Assembly (NCBI GenBank): GCA_021828185.1
Contig: JAKASI010000003.1
Location: 194,857-258,856, forward strand
Length of the DNA stretch: 64,000 nucleotides
Reading direction: 5' to 3'
Source: an archaeon
GTDB taxonomy: Archaea > Thermoproteota > Nitrososphaeria > Nitrososphaerales > UBA183
Position numbers and translations under genes: made by a program. The notes beneath the pieces were generated by a model. It saw only the letters and a list, made by a program, of their open reading frames with translations. It had not been told where the DNA came from and searched no databases. Shown here piece by piece: positions 24,819 to 33,578 of this stretch (the first letter of the stretch is position 1; every line of letters starts with the position of its first letter).

Positions 24819-26402
24819 CTAGGCCCGGGCGCGGGAGTGCGGGGCGACGAGTGGGACTGAGAGCCTCCTCTCAATCTGCGGCCTGTGGAAGTTGTTCATC
24901 GAGCAGAAGGGGACTACCCTGACTCCGTATCGTTCGTCCGGAACGAGGTAATGGATCGTGCACTTGCGGACCCTCTGGAAGTCGAAGTTGTAGGCGTCCA
25001 TGAAATGCATGTCTCCTATCATCAGGACCTTCCTCATGAAGTCCCCGGTCCCCTTGTAGTTACCCTTGAGAAGGATGGGAGAGATGAGGTCCCTCTTGAG
25101 CCTGCCGTCGGTGTGCCTGAGCATCCCGTAGACCCCGCGAAGGGTCCCGACGAGACGCCCGCTCCTGCTAGCCTTGTCGAGCGACCGATAGAGCTTCTCC
25201 GGGTCCATGTGCCTTGTGATAGGGTCGAAGGCGACCTGCCCGTCCTTCTTGCTGACGTAGACCAGGGTCGCCCTTCCGCACTGTGAGTGATTGGAGAACC
25301 TGTCATAGTGGTCGTTACTGCCTCTGACGAGCTCGATGAAACCTGCGAGCGGAGCCTCAGCAGGAATGGGGAAGAAGTCATCGGCCCGGATCTGGCCGCC
25401 GGTCTGCTTCTCGACCCCGTTGACGACGTCTGCGTTCGTTATCCTCACCTCTCTGACCTTGCTCCTGTCCATCCTCCCGGCCATGGAGACAGGCTGGAAG
25501 TTGACGCATCTGATGACGTCGGAGTTCTCCCCCGCGTACCTGACGATGTCCCCCATCTGGCCGTCGTTCACGCCACGCTGGAGCGTCACCACCAGCACGA
25601 TGCTTTCGAAGCCTACCTTCCTCGCGTTGTCGGCCACGTTCATCTGCCGTTCCGTATAGTATTCGGCCAGCTTTCGCATCCCCTCCTCGGACATCATCCT
25701 CCCGTCGTCGTCGGACTGTGGGACCCTCCCCGCGAGCCTGGCGTCTGGGGTCAGCCCATCGAACTGGAGGTAAAGGGTCGAGACCCCTGCGTCCATGAGG
25801 GCCCTGAGGTAAGCCGGGCCCTTTTCCGGGTCCCCGATCTTCAGGCCGTTGGTGTTCACTTCGATGTGGTTGATGCCGTGGCGCTTGGCCATCCTGATAA
25901 TATCAGGAAGGTCGTCTCTCATCGTCGGCTCCCCTCCAGACAGCTGGAGTGCGTGGATGCCCTTCGGGAAGTTCACCTTCGTCGCCGCCCCGAGCATCTT
26001 GTCAATCTGCTCGATGGTTGGCTCGTACAGGTAACCCGCCGCCCCGGCGTTGGCGAAGCAGACTGGGCACCTCATGTTGCACCTGTTGGTCACGTCGATG
26101 ATCGCCAGGACGGTCTTCGACTCGTGGTCGAAGCAGAGGCCGCAGCGGGTCGGGCATTCGCCCTCGGTGTAGGAGATGGGGTTCTGCACCCCCGTCCCAT
26201 TCTGTGCGAACGCGTCCGCCCCCAGGTATTCATTCGCGTCGGTCGAGAGTAGGTCCTGGAACTCGCCGTGCCGCGCGCAGTGCTTGGTCATCCAGACCTC
26301 GTTCCTGGCGCGGTCGATCCAGATCTTTGCCTCTATCTTCCTCCAGTCTCCCTGCTTTGTGTCTTCGGGGCAGACGGACTCCGTGGAGCGGTAAAGCTCC
26401 AT
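24819..26402 (-). CDS. tes: radical SAM tetraether lipid synthase
   Basis: A 527-residue radical SAM enzyme of the Tes family (MJ0619 type), which joins two diether lipids by carbon-carbon bonds to make membrane-spanning tetraethers. The N-terminal part has the paired Cys and KHCARHGEF segment typical of Tes; the radical SAM cluster ligands are in NRCNMRCPVCFANAGAAG (CxxxCxxC) with LYEPT after it; GGEPT follows as the SAM-binding motif; a further Cys-rich region and an FCSMNNFHR C-terminus fit the family. The leaderless TATA box (26423-26430) supports the ATG. Its presence indicates GDGT-type membranes. Confidence 0.88.
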   Translation of the reverse strand: MELYRSTESVCPEDTKQGDWRKIEAKIWIDRARNEVWMTKHCARHGEFQDLLSTDANEYLGADAFAQNGTGVQNPISYTEGECPTRCGLCFDHESKTVLAIIDVTNRCNMRCPVCFANAGAAGYLYEPTIEQIDKMLGAATKVNFPKGIHALQLSGGEPTMRDDLPDIIRMAKRHGINHIEVNTNGLKIGDPEKGPAYLRALMDAGVSTLYLQFDGLTPDARLAGRVPQSDDDGRMMSEEGMRKLAEYYTERQMNVADNARKVGFESIVLVVTLQRGVNDGQMGDIVRYAGENSDVIRCVNFQPVSMAGRMDRSKVREVRITNADVVNGVEKQTGGQIRADDFFPIPAEAPLAGFIELVRGSNDHYDRFSNHSQCGRATLVYVSKKDGQVAFDPITRHMDPEKLYRSLDKASRSGRLVGTLRGVYGMLRHTDGRLKRDLISPILLKGNYKGTGDFMRKVLMIGDMHFMDAYNFDFQRVRKCTIHYLVPDERYGVRVVPFCSMNNFHRPQIERRLSVPLVAPHSRARA

Positions 26403-26422
26403 TGCCCCGACGGCCGGGTCTA

Positions 26423-26430
26423 GCTATTTA
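26423..26430 (-). promoter_or_regulatory. TATA box of tes
   Basis: TAAATAGC on the minus strand, 21-28 nt upstream of the ATG at 26402. Confidence 0.5.
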
Positions 26431-26473
26431 CCGGTTCTCCCTATCGGCGTCCGGCTCTGTGCCCTAGAATCGT

Positions 26474-27301
26474 CTAGACGATCCTGTTCTCGAGGTGCCC
26501 GATTCCCTTGGCCTGCACCCTCACGACGTCCCCCTTCTCCAGTGTCCTCTTCCGGGCCACCCCCACCCCCGCCGGCGTGCCCGTCGAGATGATGTCGCCG
26601 GGCTCGAGGGTCACTCTGCTCGAGGCATGTTCGATGATCTTCGGCACGTCGAAGACCATGTCAGAGGGGTCTGCTGATTGTACCTTCAAGCCATTGAGGA
26701 ACGTCTCGATGCGCAGGTGGGCGAAATCCCCAGCCTCGTCCTTGGTCACCACCCACGGGCCCACTGGCGTCGAGCGGTCCATCGCCTTGCATGAAAACCA
26801 GTCCAGCATGACCCCGTTCCCCTGCGGGACCCGGAACAGGCTCCTTGCTGACATGTCGTTGAGCAGGGTGTATCCCAGGACGCGGTCCCAGGCCTCGGAC
26901 CGCCTGACGTTCTTGGTCCGCTTCCCGATCACGACGGCGATCTCCCCTTCGTAGTCCATTATCTCGCTGGTGGTGAACCGGGGGATCTCGGCGTACGGCC
27001 CCGTCAGGCTCGAGCAGAACTTCGTGAAGAGGATGGGCTCCTTCGTCTGGGAGGCGCGCTGCTCGTCGATGTGGCTGTGATAGTTGATCGCCATGCAGAG
27101 AATCTTCGAAGTCCTGCTGACCGGTGGGAGGAGGTCGGAACTGTCGACCTTTGTTCCCCCTGCAGGAACCCGGACGTTGTCCGCGTCTGCCAGCATGTCA
27201 TCGAATGCGTCATAGGAAGGCGACAGGTCGACGACCCGACCGCCGGAATGGACCCCCACCCCTTCCGCGTGATTGGGCTTCGAGAAACGGACGAACTTCA
27301 T
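26474..27301 (-). CDS. fumarylacetoacetate hydrolase family protein
   Basis: A 275-residue FAH-family enzyme (2-keto-4-pentenoate hydratase, acylpyruvase or related). The catalytic core has NYHSHIDEQ, EPILFTKFCSSLTGP, the metal ligands in DYEGEIAVVIGKR, and the conserved GDIISTGTPAGVG close to the end. ATG 27301 is chosen because GTTAAAAG on the plus strand (27324-27331) is a TATA box at leaderless spacing. It probably acts in aromatic or sugar-acid breakdown; the exact substrate is not predictable. Confidence 0.88.
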   Translation of the reverse strand: MKFVRFSKPNHAEGVGVHSGGRVVDLSPSYDAFDDMLADADNVRVPAGGTKVDSSDLLPPVSRTSKILCMAINYHSHIDEQRASQTKEPILFTKFCSSLTGPYAEIPRFTTSEIMDYEGEIAVVIGKRTKNVRRSEAWDRVLGYTLLNDMSARSLFRVPQGNGVMLDWFSCKAMDRSTPVGPWVVTKDEAGDFAHLRIETFLNGLKVQSADPSDMVFDVPKIIEHASSRVTLEPGDIISTGTPAGVGVARKRTLEKGDVVRVQAKGIGHLENRIV

Positions 27302-27323
27302 GCAGCACTGGACCAGAAGTTCC

Positions 27324-27331
27324 GTTAAAAG
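27324..27331 (-). promoter_or_regulatory. TATA box of the FAH gene
   Basis: CTTTTAAC on the minus strand, 23-30 nt upstream of the ATG at 27301. Confidence 0.5.
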
Positions 27332-27347
27332 AGTTGGGCGCGCTCGT

Positions 27348-27748
27348 TCAACGCGGCTTCCTGGCGACGATCCGGATGGGGTTGCCGTCGGGGTCGAGGA
27401 CCCACGCCCCACGTAGGGTCTTGAAAGCGTGCGGTGCCCTCGGAGGCTTGACACCCCTCTCCGTCAGGCTCGCGAAAGCCCTGTCCGCGTCGTCGGTTCA
27501 TAGGCGGACTTCGGTCCTGGGCGGGCCTCCGCCTGAGGCGAAGCCGTGGATCTCCCTGGCCGAATCGCTCGTGCCGACCCCAGCGTCAGGTTTCCCAATC
27601 GAAGTCCGACCTTGATGGGGACTCCTTCCTTGGGAGTTCTGAACGTCTCCTTGAAGCCAAAGTCCCGATAGATACCTGCAGATACCTCTGCGTCCTTCAC
27701 GTACAGATTGACCTGCGGGTCATTGAACGCCGGAACGTGCTCGGCCAT
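27348..27748 (-). pseudogene. VOC/glyoxalase-like gene with frameshift and TGA
   Basis: Two frames together give a full VOC (glyoxalase/dioxygenase fold) protein: NLYVKDAEVSAGIYRDFGFK and IKVGLRLGNLTLG in one, then GTSDSAREIHGFASGGGPPR, TEVRL, a TGA (27498-27500), TDDADRAFASLTERGV and WVLDPDGNPIRIVARK in the other. The family has W in the position of the TGA (LW-x-DD). One shift near 27580 plus one nonsense codon inactivate it. Total length fits the family. Confidence 0.75.
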
Positions 27749-27828
27749 CTGGCCGTGTGCACCAGAGCCCGTTATGGGTTTTGGGAGCCCTCGCAGGGGA
27801 CGGCCCCGGCTGCTTCCCCGTCAGCCAA

Positions 27829-28545
27829 TCAGCTTGGATTTTCGTCGGCCGCTGCAAGTCTGAGGACGCGGACAGCCCTAGAGCCGAGCGCAAGTTCAGC
27901 TCCGCCGCCGTATCTTCTCCCGTCCTCGTCTTCGCACCTCAGTGTGAACCTGAAGGTCTTGGGGTCATTGATCCTTGAGAAGGAATGCAGCCCGACTTCG
28001 GCGGTCTCCATCGTGTTGATGTCAAACGGACCGTACCACTCCTTGCTCTCGGGCGAGAAGACCATCACGTGACAGGCCCTTCCCCCCATATTGGTGAACA
28101 TGAGCTCCGAGCTCCGCCAGTCGGCCGGGGCGTTCTTGGCTGCCGACCTCACGAACACCTGCAGTGAGGGCATGACGTTCTCGGCCCGCCTGGCGTCGGC
28201 CTCATCCATTATCCGGGTCACTTCTGCGGCCACGTCCTTCACCACCGCCATGTACGGGGCCCCCTCCAGCTCGAGCATGGAGACCCTGGTCTCCTTCTTG
28301 CTCCGCTTGAGGACCAGCCACTCCCCCTCCTGCAGCACCGCGCTCTCAGTCCCCGGGAACCACTCGGTCAGGTGCTTGGGGTTGAGTGTCACGGTCTTGG
28401 AGAGGGTTTTCTGGACACCGCTGACGTACTCGGCGAGCCTCTTCCTGGTTTCCTTTTCGAGCTTCACGGTGTCGGCGTAGCGCAGGAACTCGTCACCGAG
28501 CTCCGACGCCTCCTTGGGGTCCCACCCCGATTCGGCTGCCTGCAA
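27829..28545 (-). CDS. hypothetical soluble protein
   Basis: A 238-residue protein without membrane parts. The first half is helical and charged (ETRKRLAEYVSGVQKTLSK), the second half beta-rich (ELMFTNMGGRACHVMVFSPE, FRFTLRCEDEDGRRYGGG). Start is a TTG; an ATG is absent. Not recognised. It is divergent from the beta-lactamase-like gene. Confidence 0.55.
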   Translation of the reverse strand: MQAAESGWDPKEASELGDEFLRYADTVKLEKETRKRLAEYVSGVQKTLSKTVTLNPKHLTEWFPGTESAVLQEGEWLVLKRSKKETRVSMLELEGAPYMAVVKDVAAEVTRIMDEADARRAENVMPSLQVFVRSAAKNAPADWRSSELMFTNMGGRACHVMVFSPESKEWYGPFDINTMETAEVGLHSFSRINDPKTFRFTLRCEDEDGRRYGGGAELALGSRAVRVLRLAAADENPS

Positions 28546-28690
28546 ATCTGCTCAGCCTTCATTTCGGGCCAGCCGAAATTACTACATTATGGAGCCGAAC
28601 TTCAGGTCCCCGCGCTTCAGACCAGTGTTTCCGGTGATTGGTCGACTCTGGGCCGGTCTGCCCACGCGAATCCCCTCATTCTGGCGGGGG

Positions 28691-28697
28691 GTATAAC
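28691..28697 (+). promoter_or_regulatory. TATA box deciding the beta-lactamase-like gene start
   Basis: GTATAAC, 26-32 nt upstream of the in-frame TTG at 28723; it rules out the much longer upstream open frame. Confidence 0.5.
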
Positions 28698-28722
28698 TGG
28701 CGGTCAGGCGCAGGGTGTCCCG

Positions 28723-29913
28723 TTGGGCCAGAAGGTTCGGCGCCATTCACCCCTGAAAGAGGCGCTCTCAGCGCACGTCGGCGCGAACCGGGTTCCCGGG
28801 CTCGTAGCCCTGGTAGACCATGGGGGCGAGACGCGCGTAGAAGTCCTCGGTTCGCGGTCATACGGCGGACCGAGAATCGGGCGGGACAGCATCTTCAGAA
28901 TCTCGTCGATGGGCAAGCCTGTTGCCGCGGCCGCCGTGATGGTCCTGGTTGACGAAGGAAAGGTGGAACTGTCAGAGCCGGTCGACCGGTTCCTCCCCGA
29001 GCTTTCGGACCGCCGAGTCCTGAGGGCAATCGATGGCTCTCTGGAGGACACCGTCCCCGCGAAACGTCCCATAACCGTCAAGGACCTCCTGACCTTCACC
29101 ATGGGGACGGGGATTGTCTTCGCTCATCCGGGGGCTTATCCAATACAGAGGGCCATGGAAGACCTTCGCCTCGCTCAAGGGATCCCGGCCCCTCAGGTGC
29201 CGCCTGCCCCGGACGAATGGATCCGCCGCCTGGGCTCGCTCCCCCTGGTGTATCAGCCCGGCGAACGGTGGATGTACAACACCGGCGCCGACGTCGCCGG
29301 GGTCCTCGTTAGGCGGGTTTCCGGCAAGCCTTTCGAGCGGTTCCTGGACGAAAGGCTCTTCAGACCGCTCGGGATGAAGGATACGGCGTTCAGCGTCCCG
29401 CAGTCGAAGATGGACAGGTTCGTGGACAGCTACTGGACCAACCCGGCAAGCGGGAAGACAGAGCTCTTCGACGCGGCCAGGACAGGGCAATGGAGCGGCC
29501 CCCCGGCTTTCCCCTCCGGGGCGGGGGGGCTCGTGTCGACGGCCGACGACTTCCACGCCTTTGCGACCATGCTCATGGAGATGGGGAGCCATGGAGGGAG
29601 GCGAGTCCTGAGCGAAGAGTCTGTGAAGGAGATGACCAGGGACCAGCTCACCCCGGTACAGAAGGCACGTTCGGGGTCCGTCTCCGGATTCTTCGACCGC
29701 TTCGGGTGGGGTCTCTGCATGTCGGTAGTCACAGGGAGAGACCCGTTGAAGTCGGTGGGGACATATGGATGGGACGGGGGGCTGGGAACTCCCTGGTTCA
29801 ACGACCCCAAGAAGGAATTGATTGCCATCCTGATGTCGCAGCGGGCGCAGGAGTCTCCCGCGCCCCCTCCTGTCTACATCGACTTCTGGAAGGCAGCGTA
29901 CTCGATGGCGTAA
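28723..29913 (+). CDS. serine hydrolase, beta-lactamase class C family
   Basis: A 396-residue serine hydrolase of the beta-lactamase/esterase (PF00144) family. The nucleophile motif SxxK is in RISSMGKPVAAAAV, the Y-x-N motif in WMYNTGADVAG, and the strand near the end carries YGWDGGLGTPWF in place of the K/HTG triad. No signal peptide, so it is probably an intracellular esterase or peptidase rather than an antibiotic-resistance enzyme. TTG start as set by the TATA box. Confidence 0.87.
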   Translation: MGQKVRRHSPLKEALSAHVGANRVPGLVALVDHGGETRVEVLGSRSYGGPRIGRDSIFRISSMGKPVAAAAVMVLVDEGKVELSEPVDRFLPELSDRRVLRAIDGSLEDTVPAKRPITVKDLLTFTMGTGIVFAHPGAYPIQRAMEDLRLAQGIPAPQVPPAPDEWIRRLGSLPLVYQPGERWMYNTGADVAGVLVRRVSGKPFERFLDERLFRPLGMKDTAFSVPQSKMDRFVDSYWTNPASGKTELFDAARTGQWSGPPAFPSGAGGLVSTADDFHAFATMLMEMGSHGGRRVLSEESVKEMTRDQLTPVQKARSGSVSGFFDRFGWGLCMSVVTGRDPLKSVGTYGWDGGLGTPWFNDPKKELIAILMSQRAQESPAPPPVYIDFWKAAYSMA

Positions 29914-30009
29914 TGGTCTGACTCGCTAAGGAATTTTGGTCTTATTGGTTTCCTGAAGTTGATTTCGATACAGATACGCGGTGCCCTCGAAGCTCATCCC
30001 GGCGAGAGG

Positions 30010-30129
30010 GTGAAGCTCCTCCAAGTCGTGGTCTGCTCCCACTGCAACTGGAAATGGACTCCGGCCAGAGGGTGGCCGGACCACTGCCCGCATTGCGGCG
30101 CCGGACCCTGGAGAGCCACCCGGGCATAG
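30010..30129 (+). CDS. small zinc-ribbon protein
   Basis: A 39-residue frame (GTG start) holding a clear zinc ribbon: VVCSHCNWKWTPARGWPDHC then PHCGAG. Two CxxC knuckles 17 residues apart would bind one zinc ion. An open frame continues upstream to the stop of the beta-lactamase-like gene with a possible TTG at about 29958, so the true N-terminus may be longer. Confidence 0.5.
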   Translation: MKLLQVVVCSHCNWKWTPARGWPDHCPHCGAGPWRATRA

Positions 30130-30169
30130 CCGCCCCGAGGCCGCCGGGTCGGACCTGATTCGCCATGGG

Positions 30170-30607
30170 TCAGGTCAGTTCTCTCACCATGACTATCGCG
30201 TCTTCTCCGTCCGGGTAGTATCGGCTCCTGACTTCGCCAGTCTTCTCGAAGGAGAACTCTTCGTACATCCGGATCGCAGCCCTGTTTCCAGCCCGGACTT
30301 CGAGAAACAGGCCCCGGACGTCTGGCCCCATGCGCCTGATCAGCTCCTGCAGGAGGGCCGCTCCGACTCCCAACCGCCTGCTCTTCGGCGACACGGCTAT
30401 GGAGATGATGTGCCCACGCGCACCCTGAGTTTCAGCGACGGCGTAGCCCACGACGCCCCCGTCCTCGGCGACTATGAACCCCTCTCCCACCCAGCGCCTC
30501 AGCAGTCGGAACGTCAGTCTGTTGTAGGGGTCAGGAAACGAATCGTTCTCGATTGCCATCACCTGGTCGAGGTCACTTCGCCCGAACGTCCTGACTGTGA
30601 GCGGCAA
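30170..30607 (-). CDS. RimI-like N-acetyltransferase
   Basis: A 145-residue GNAT resembling RimI/Ard1, which acetylates protein N-termini. VRTFGRSDLDQVMAIENDSF, then IISIAVSPKSRRLGVGAALL with the acetyl-CoA loop RRLGVG, FLEVRAGNRAAIRMYEEFSF and the conserved Y in RSRYYPDGEDAIVM. TTG 30607 is the likeliest start; the open frame extends to 30688. Confidence 0.85.
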   Translation of the reverse strand: MPLTVRTFGRSDLDQVMAIENDSFPDPYNRLTFRLLRRWVGEGFIVAEDGGVVGYAVAETQGARGHIISIAVSPKSRRLGVGAALLQELIRRMGPDVRGLFLEVRAGNRAAIRMYEEFSFEKTGEVRSRYYPDGEDAIVMVRELT

Positions 30608-30713
30608 GGGCGGTCTCTTCCACGCTTGGGCGAGGTGGCAGATTAGGGTTCGGCCTTCCCATAACGAATTAACTGCGGCTGAAGACATCCCACCGTCTCG
30701 TAGTCAGGAAACC

Positions 30714-31097
30714 ATGAGCGCCAGGAAGGTACAGGTCGCGAAGAGCTTCCCGCCCGGCTTCTTCGACGGGCTGACCCTGCCGCCAATGGTAATGCGCCCC
30801 GGTGACGTGCTGTCCGTCCAGCCCGACCAGAGCGAGACCTAGCCCGCTTTCGTGCTCGCCGTCAACGTGAAAGGGGAGCGTGGTTGGGTCCCCCGGCGCT
30901 TTCTCCGTCCCCAGGGAGCAAAGGCGGTTGCCACACGACGCTATGACACGACCACCCTGAACCCGTCCGTGGGGGAGGTACCCACCTTGATCGAGGAAGA
31001 CCTCGAGAGCGGGTGGCTCTGGTGCAGAGACAGGAGCGGGAACCTGGGATGGTTCGCCATCAATCATCTTGTGCCGCCCGGCATACCAGACCGTTAG
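30714..31097 (+). pseudogene. tandem SH3-like domain gene with an internal TAG
   Basis: A frame of 128 codons from ATG 30714 with two SH3-like barrels: the first ends in VNVKGERGWVPRRFL, the second has TRRYDTTTLNPSVGEVPTLIEE and WLWCRDRSGNLGWFAINHLV. It is cut by TAG at 30840-30842 (between T and PAFVLAV), where the family has a Trp before P. Nothing else is wrong, so one TGG-to-TAG change is the simplest reading. Confidence 0.7.
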
Positions 31098-31570
31098 CCG
31101 ACTCTCCGCGCAGAGGGCTGCTTCCGTCTGGGGGATCGACCCTTCTTCTCCACCAGATCCTTGAGGCCTGACAGCATCGCCGCCCAGTTCTTTTCCGAGT
31201 GAACCCGAGCCTCCTCGGTGGGGTTGTTGTCTTGTGTCAGAGAGACACTGGTGCGTCCGCCGTCGTCCGTCAGTACGACTCGTATCTTGTGGTAGTTCTC
31301 TGGGACGTCGGGGAGTCCCGACAGCGGGCTGAAATGGCTGTAGCTGAAGGACCTGGGGCGCTTCATCTCGAGGATTTTTCCTCTGTCTATGTACGGCCTC
31401 CCGTTCCAGACCCCCCTCCATTCGATGACGGCCCCATCCTTTCATTCTGAGACGACCTCCGTCCCGAACATGTAGGACTTGGTCTTTTCAGGGTTCACGA
31501 GGGCGTCCCATACTTCTGTGGGTGGGGCGCTGACAATAGTCTGCGCCGATGCGACGAGTCCCCGGTTCAA
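31094..31570 (-). pseudogene. AHSA1-type SRPBCC gene with an internal TGA
   Basis: A frame of 159 codons (TTG start at 31570) encodes a full AHSA1-like SRPBCC protein: TIVSAPPTEVWDALVNPEKT, VIEWRGVWNGRPYIDRGKIL, FSPLSGLPDVPENYHKIRVV and a final helix EKNWAAMLSGLKDLVEKK. One TGA at 31442-31444 falls in SE-x-KDGA, where relatives have Trp (SEWK). The rest is undamaged. Confidence 0.75.
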
Positions 31571-31713
31571 CGGCTCTCGTCGCTTCCAGGGCATCGGCAA
31601 TTAAATTCGTCTGCTGCAAGGGCGGCTCGCTGCGCCTTCGCCGCGAATATTGCCTCTTTCCGCCTCTAACACCCCTTATCTCCCGGCAGCTAGGATGTCT
31701 GTGCGCCGGCTGT

Positions 31714-32976
31714 TTGACTCGCAAACTCTCTTTCGTCCATGCCGCCGCAGTAGGACTGGGGAACATAATAGGCGCGGGGATCTTCGTGATGGCAGGTTCG
31801 GCGATAGGGGCTGCCGGTCCGGCTGCGCTCGTAGCCTTCGCCGTGACCGCTCTGCTCGCCATCACCGTGGGCCTGAACACCGCTGAGCTCTCTTCCAGGT
31901 TCCCCAACTTGGAGGGAGGAGTCTACAGCTTCGCCAGGGCAACGATGGGTGACAGCGTGGGGTTCCTCGTCGGCTGGTTCCGGCTGATAGCGTACGCCGT
32001 GAGCGGAGCGGCGGTGGCCCTGGGGTTCTCCTCCTATCTCGTCAGCGTCGGGGCGCCCCAGGCAATCTACTTCCCGGCTGCGGCCGTTCTGATCGTGGCG
32101 CTCGCGCTGGTCGAGGCAAGGGGGATCAGGCTGGCGTCGGAGATGGAAGTGGGACTTGTCATCGTCAAGATCGTTGGTCTGGCTGTGTTCCTCGCGGCTG
32201 TACTTGCCCTTGCCGGCTTCGCTCCAGGGAACTTCTCGCCGCTCTTCCCGACGGGGGGACTCGGGGTCCTGGTCGCAGCGAACATAGCCTTCTTCGCGTA
32301 CTCGGGGTTCAACACCATAGCGACGTTGACCCCCGACGTGGAGGATGGGGAAAGAACGGTCCCGCGGGCCATCATAGCGTCAATCGCGATCAGCACCGTG
32401 CTCTACGTCCTGGTCGTGTTCGCGCTCCTGTCGGCGCTCAGCTGGACGGCCTACGGTTCGGCTTCTGACCCGCTGTCGGTCGCCCTCGGTTCCCTCAAGG
32501 CGCCCGCCGCAGTGTCCTTCGCCGTGGACGTGGCGGCGCTTGCGGCCACCTTCGCCGTCACCCTTTCCATGATCATTGCCGGGGCGCGGACAGCGAAGCA
32601 GATGGGGGAGGACGCCCTGCTGCCGAAATGGCTCGGCCGCGGTTCGAAGGTGCCTGCTGTCTTGGTGGCAGGGGTGATGGTGGCTTCCCTCGGCCTTGGC
32701 AATGTCGAGAGCATCGCCCTCGTGGCCAACTTCGGCGTCATCATATCCTACATGCTGACCGGCGTGCAGGTGGCCATTGCCAGGAGAAGCCGGATCGCGC
32801 CGAAGTTCTCCTCCCCCGGATACCCCTCGGTGCAGGCGTTTTCCGTGGTCCTCTCCGGAGCCATGCTCCTGGGGCTCGGGACGCAGTCGCTCCTCCTGGG
32901 GACGCTCACGCTCTTCGCCGGGTTGGTGGTGCACGCGGTCTTCACCCACCTCCGCTCTTTCCAGCCAGCGGGGTAG
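31714..32976 (+). CDS. APC family amino acid permease
   Basis: A 420-residue, roughly 12-helix transporter of the amino acid-polyamine-organocation superfamily. Helix 1 has the unwound substrate motif GLGNIIGAGIFVMAG, followed by the family's GPAALVAF segment, FAYSGFNTIATLTPDVEDGERTVPRA in the helix 6 region, and GARTAKQMGEDALLP. TTG 31714 is the likely start. It should import amino acids by proton exchange; specificity unknown. Confidence 0.9.
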   Translation: MTRKLSFVHAAAVGLGNIIGAGIFVMAGSAIGAAGPAALVAFAVTALLAITVGLNTAELSSRFPNLEGGVYSFARATMGDSVGFLVGWFRLIAYAVSGAAVALGFSSYLVSVGAPQAIYFPAAAVLIVALALVEARGIRLASEMEVGLVIVKIVGLAVFLAAVLALAGFAPGNFSPLFPTGGLGVLVAANIAFFAYSGFNTIATLTPDVEDGERTVPRAIIASIAISTVLYVLVVFALLSALSWTAYGSASDPLSVALGSLKAPAAVSFAVDVAALAATFAVTLSMIIAGARTAKQMGEDALLPKWLGRGSKVPAVLVAGVMVASLGLGNVESIALVANFGVIISYMLTGVQVAIARRSRIAPKFSSPGYPSVQAFSVVLSGAMLLGLGTQSLLLGTLTLFAGLVVHAVFTHLRSFQPAG

Positions 32977-33017
32977 CTCTCGAAATTGTCATAAGACCCC
33001 GGAGGACGGCGACCCCG

Positions 33018-33557
33018 TTGCTCCAGGGGAAACTGGTCTACCCGAGGGGTATCGAGAGAGAAGACCTGAGCATCCTCCACCAGCTGGAGAACGACGAGGA
33101 GGTGATGGGGTGGGCGCGGTTCAGGCCGGACCACACCAGAAGCAGAGAGGAACTGGAGAGGCGCTATGAAGACGAGCTGAGGGGGAACAGCCCGACGAGG
33201 CGGACGTTCGCAATCGTCTACCGGAGGACGGCCAAGGTGGCCGGGTGCTGCTCAATCAGATGGTGGCGGCCCTTCGCCACCAGCGCAGAAATCGGGCTGG
33301 CGCTGGCCAAGGACTCGAGGGGGAAAGGGATAGGCACGGAGGTCACGGGGCTCCTGACCGAGCTGGCGTTCGACCAGTACAACATGCACCGGGTCGAGCT
33401 CTTCACGCGGGCGGACAACAAGGGGATGATCAGGTCGGCGGAGAAGAACGGCCTCAAGGTCGAGGGGAGGATGAGGGAGGCGCTCTATTTCGATGGCAGG
33501 TTCCACGACGACGTACAGATGGCCATCCTCAGAGAAGAGTTCAGGAAGAGCGCCTAG
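33018..33557 (+). CDS. RimJ/RimL-type N-acetyltransferase
   Basis: A 179-residue GNAT of the RimJ/RimL branch: LVYPRGIEREDLSILHQLEN, then AEIGLALAKDSRGKGIGTEV with the acetyl-CoA loop RGKGIG, MHRVELFTRADNKGMIRSAE and GLKVEGRMREALYFDGRFHD, the family's C-terminal signature. TTG 33018 lies about 27 nt after a TATA-like GTCATAAG. Substrate may be a ribosomal protein or small amine. Confidence 0.82.
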   Translation: MLQGKLVYPRGIEREDLSILHQLENDEEVMGWARFRPDHTRSREELERRYEDELRGNSPTRRTFAIVYRRTAKVAGCCSIRWWRPFATSAEIGLALAKDSRGKGIGTEVTGLLTELAFDQYNMHRVELFTRADNKGMIRSAEKNGLKVEGRMREALYFDGRFHDDVQMAILREEFRKSA

Positions 33558-33578
33558 CTCGGCGGTGGAGAGATACGA

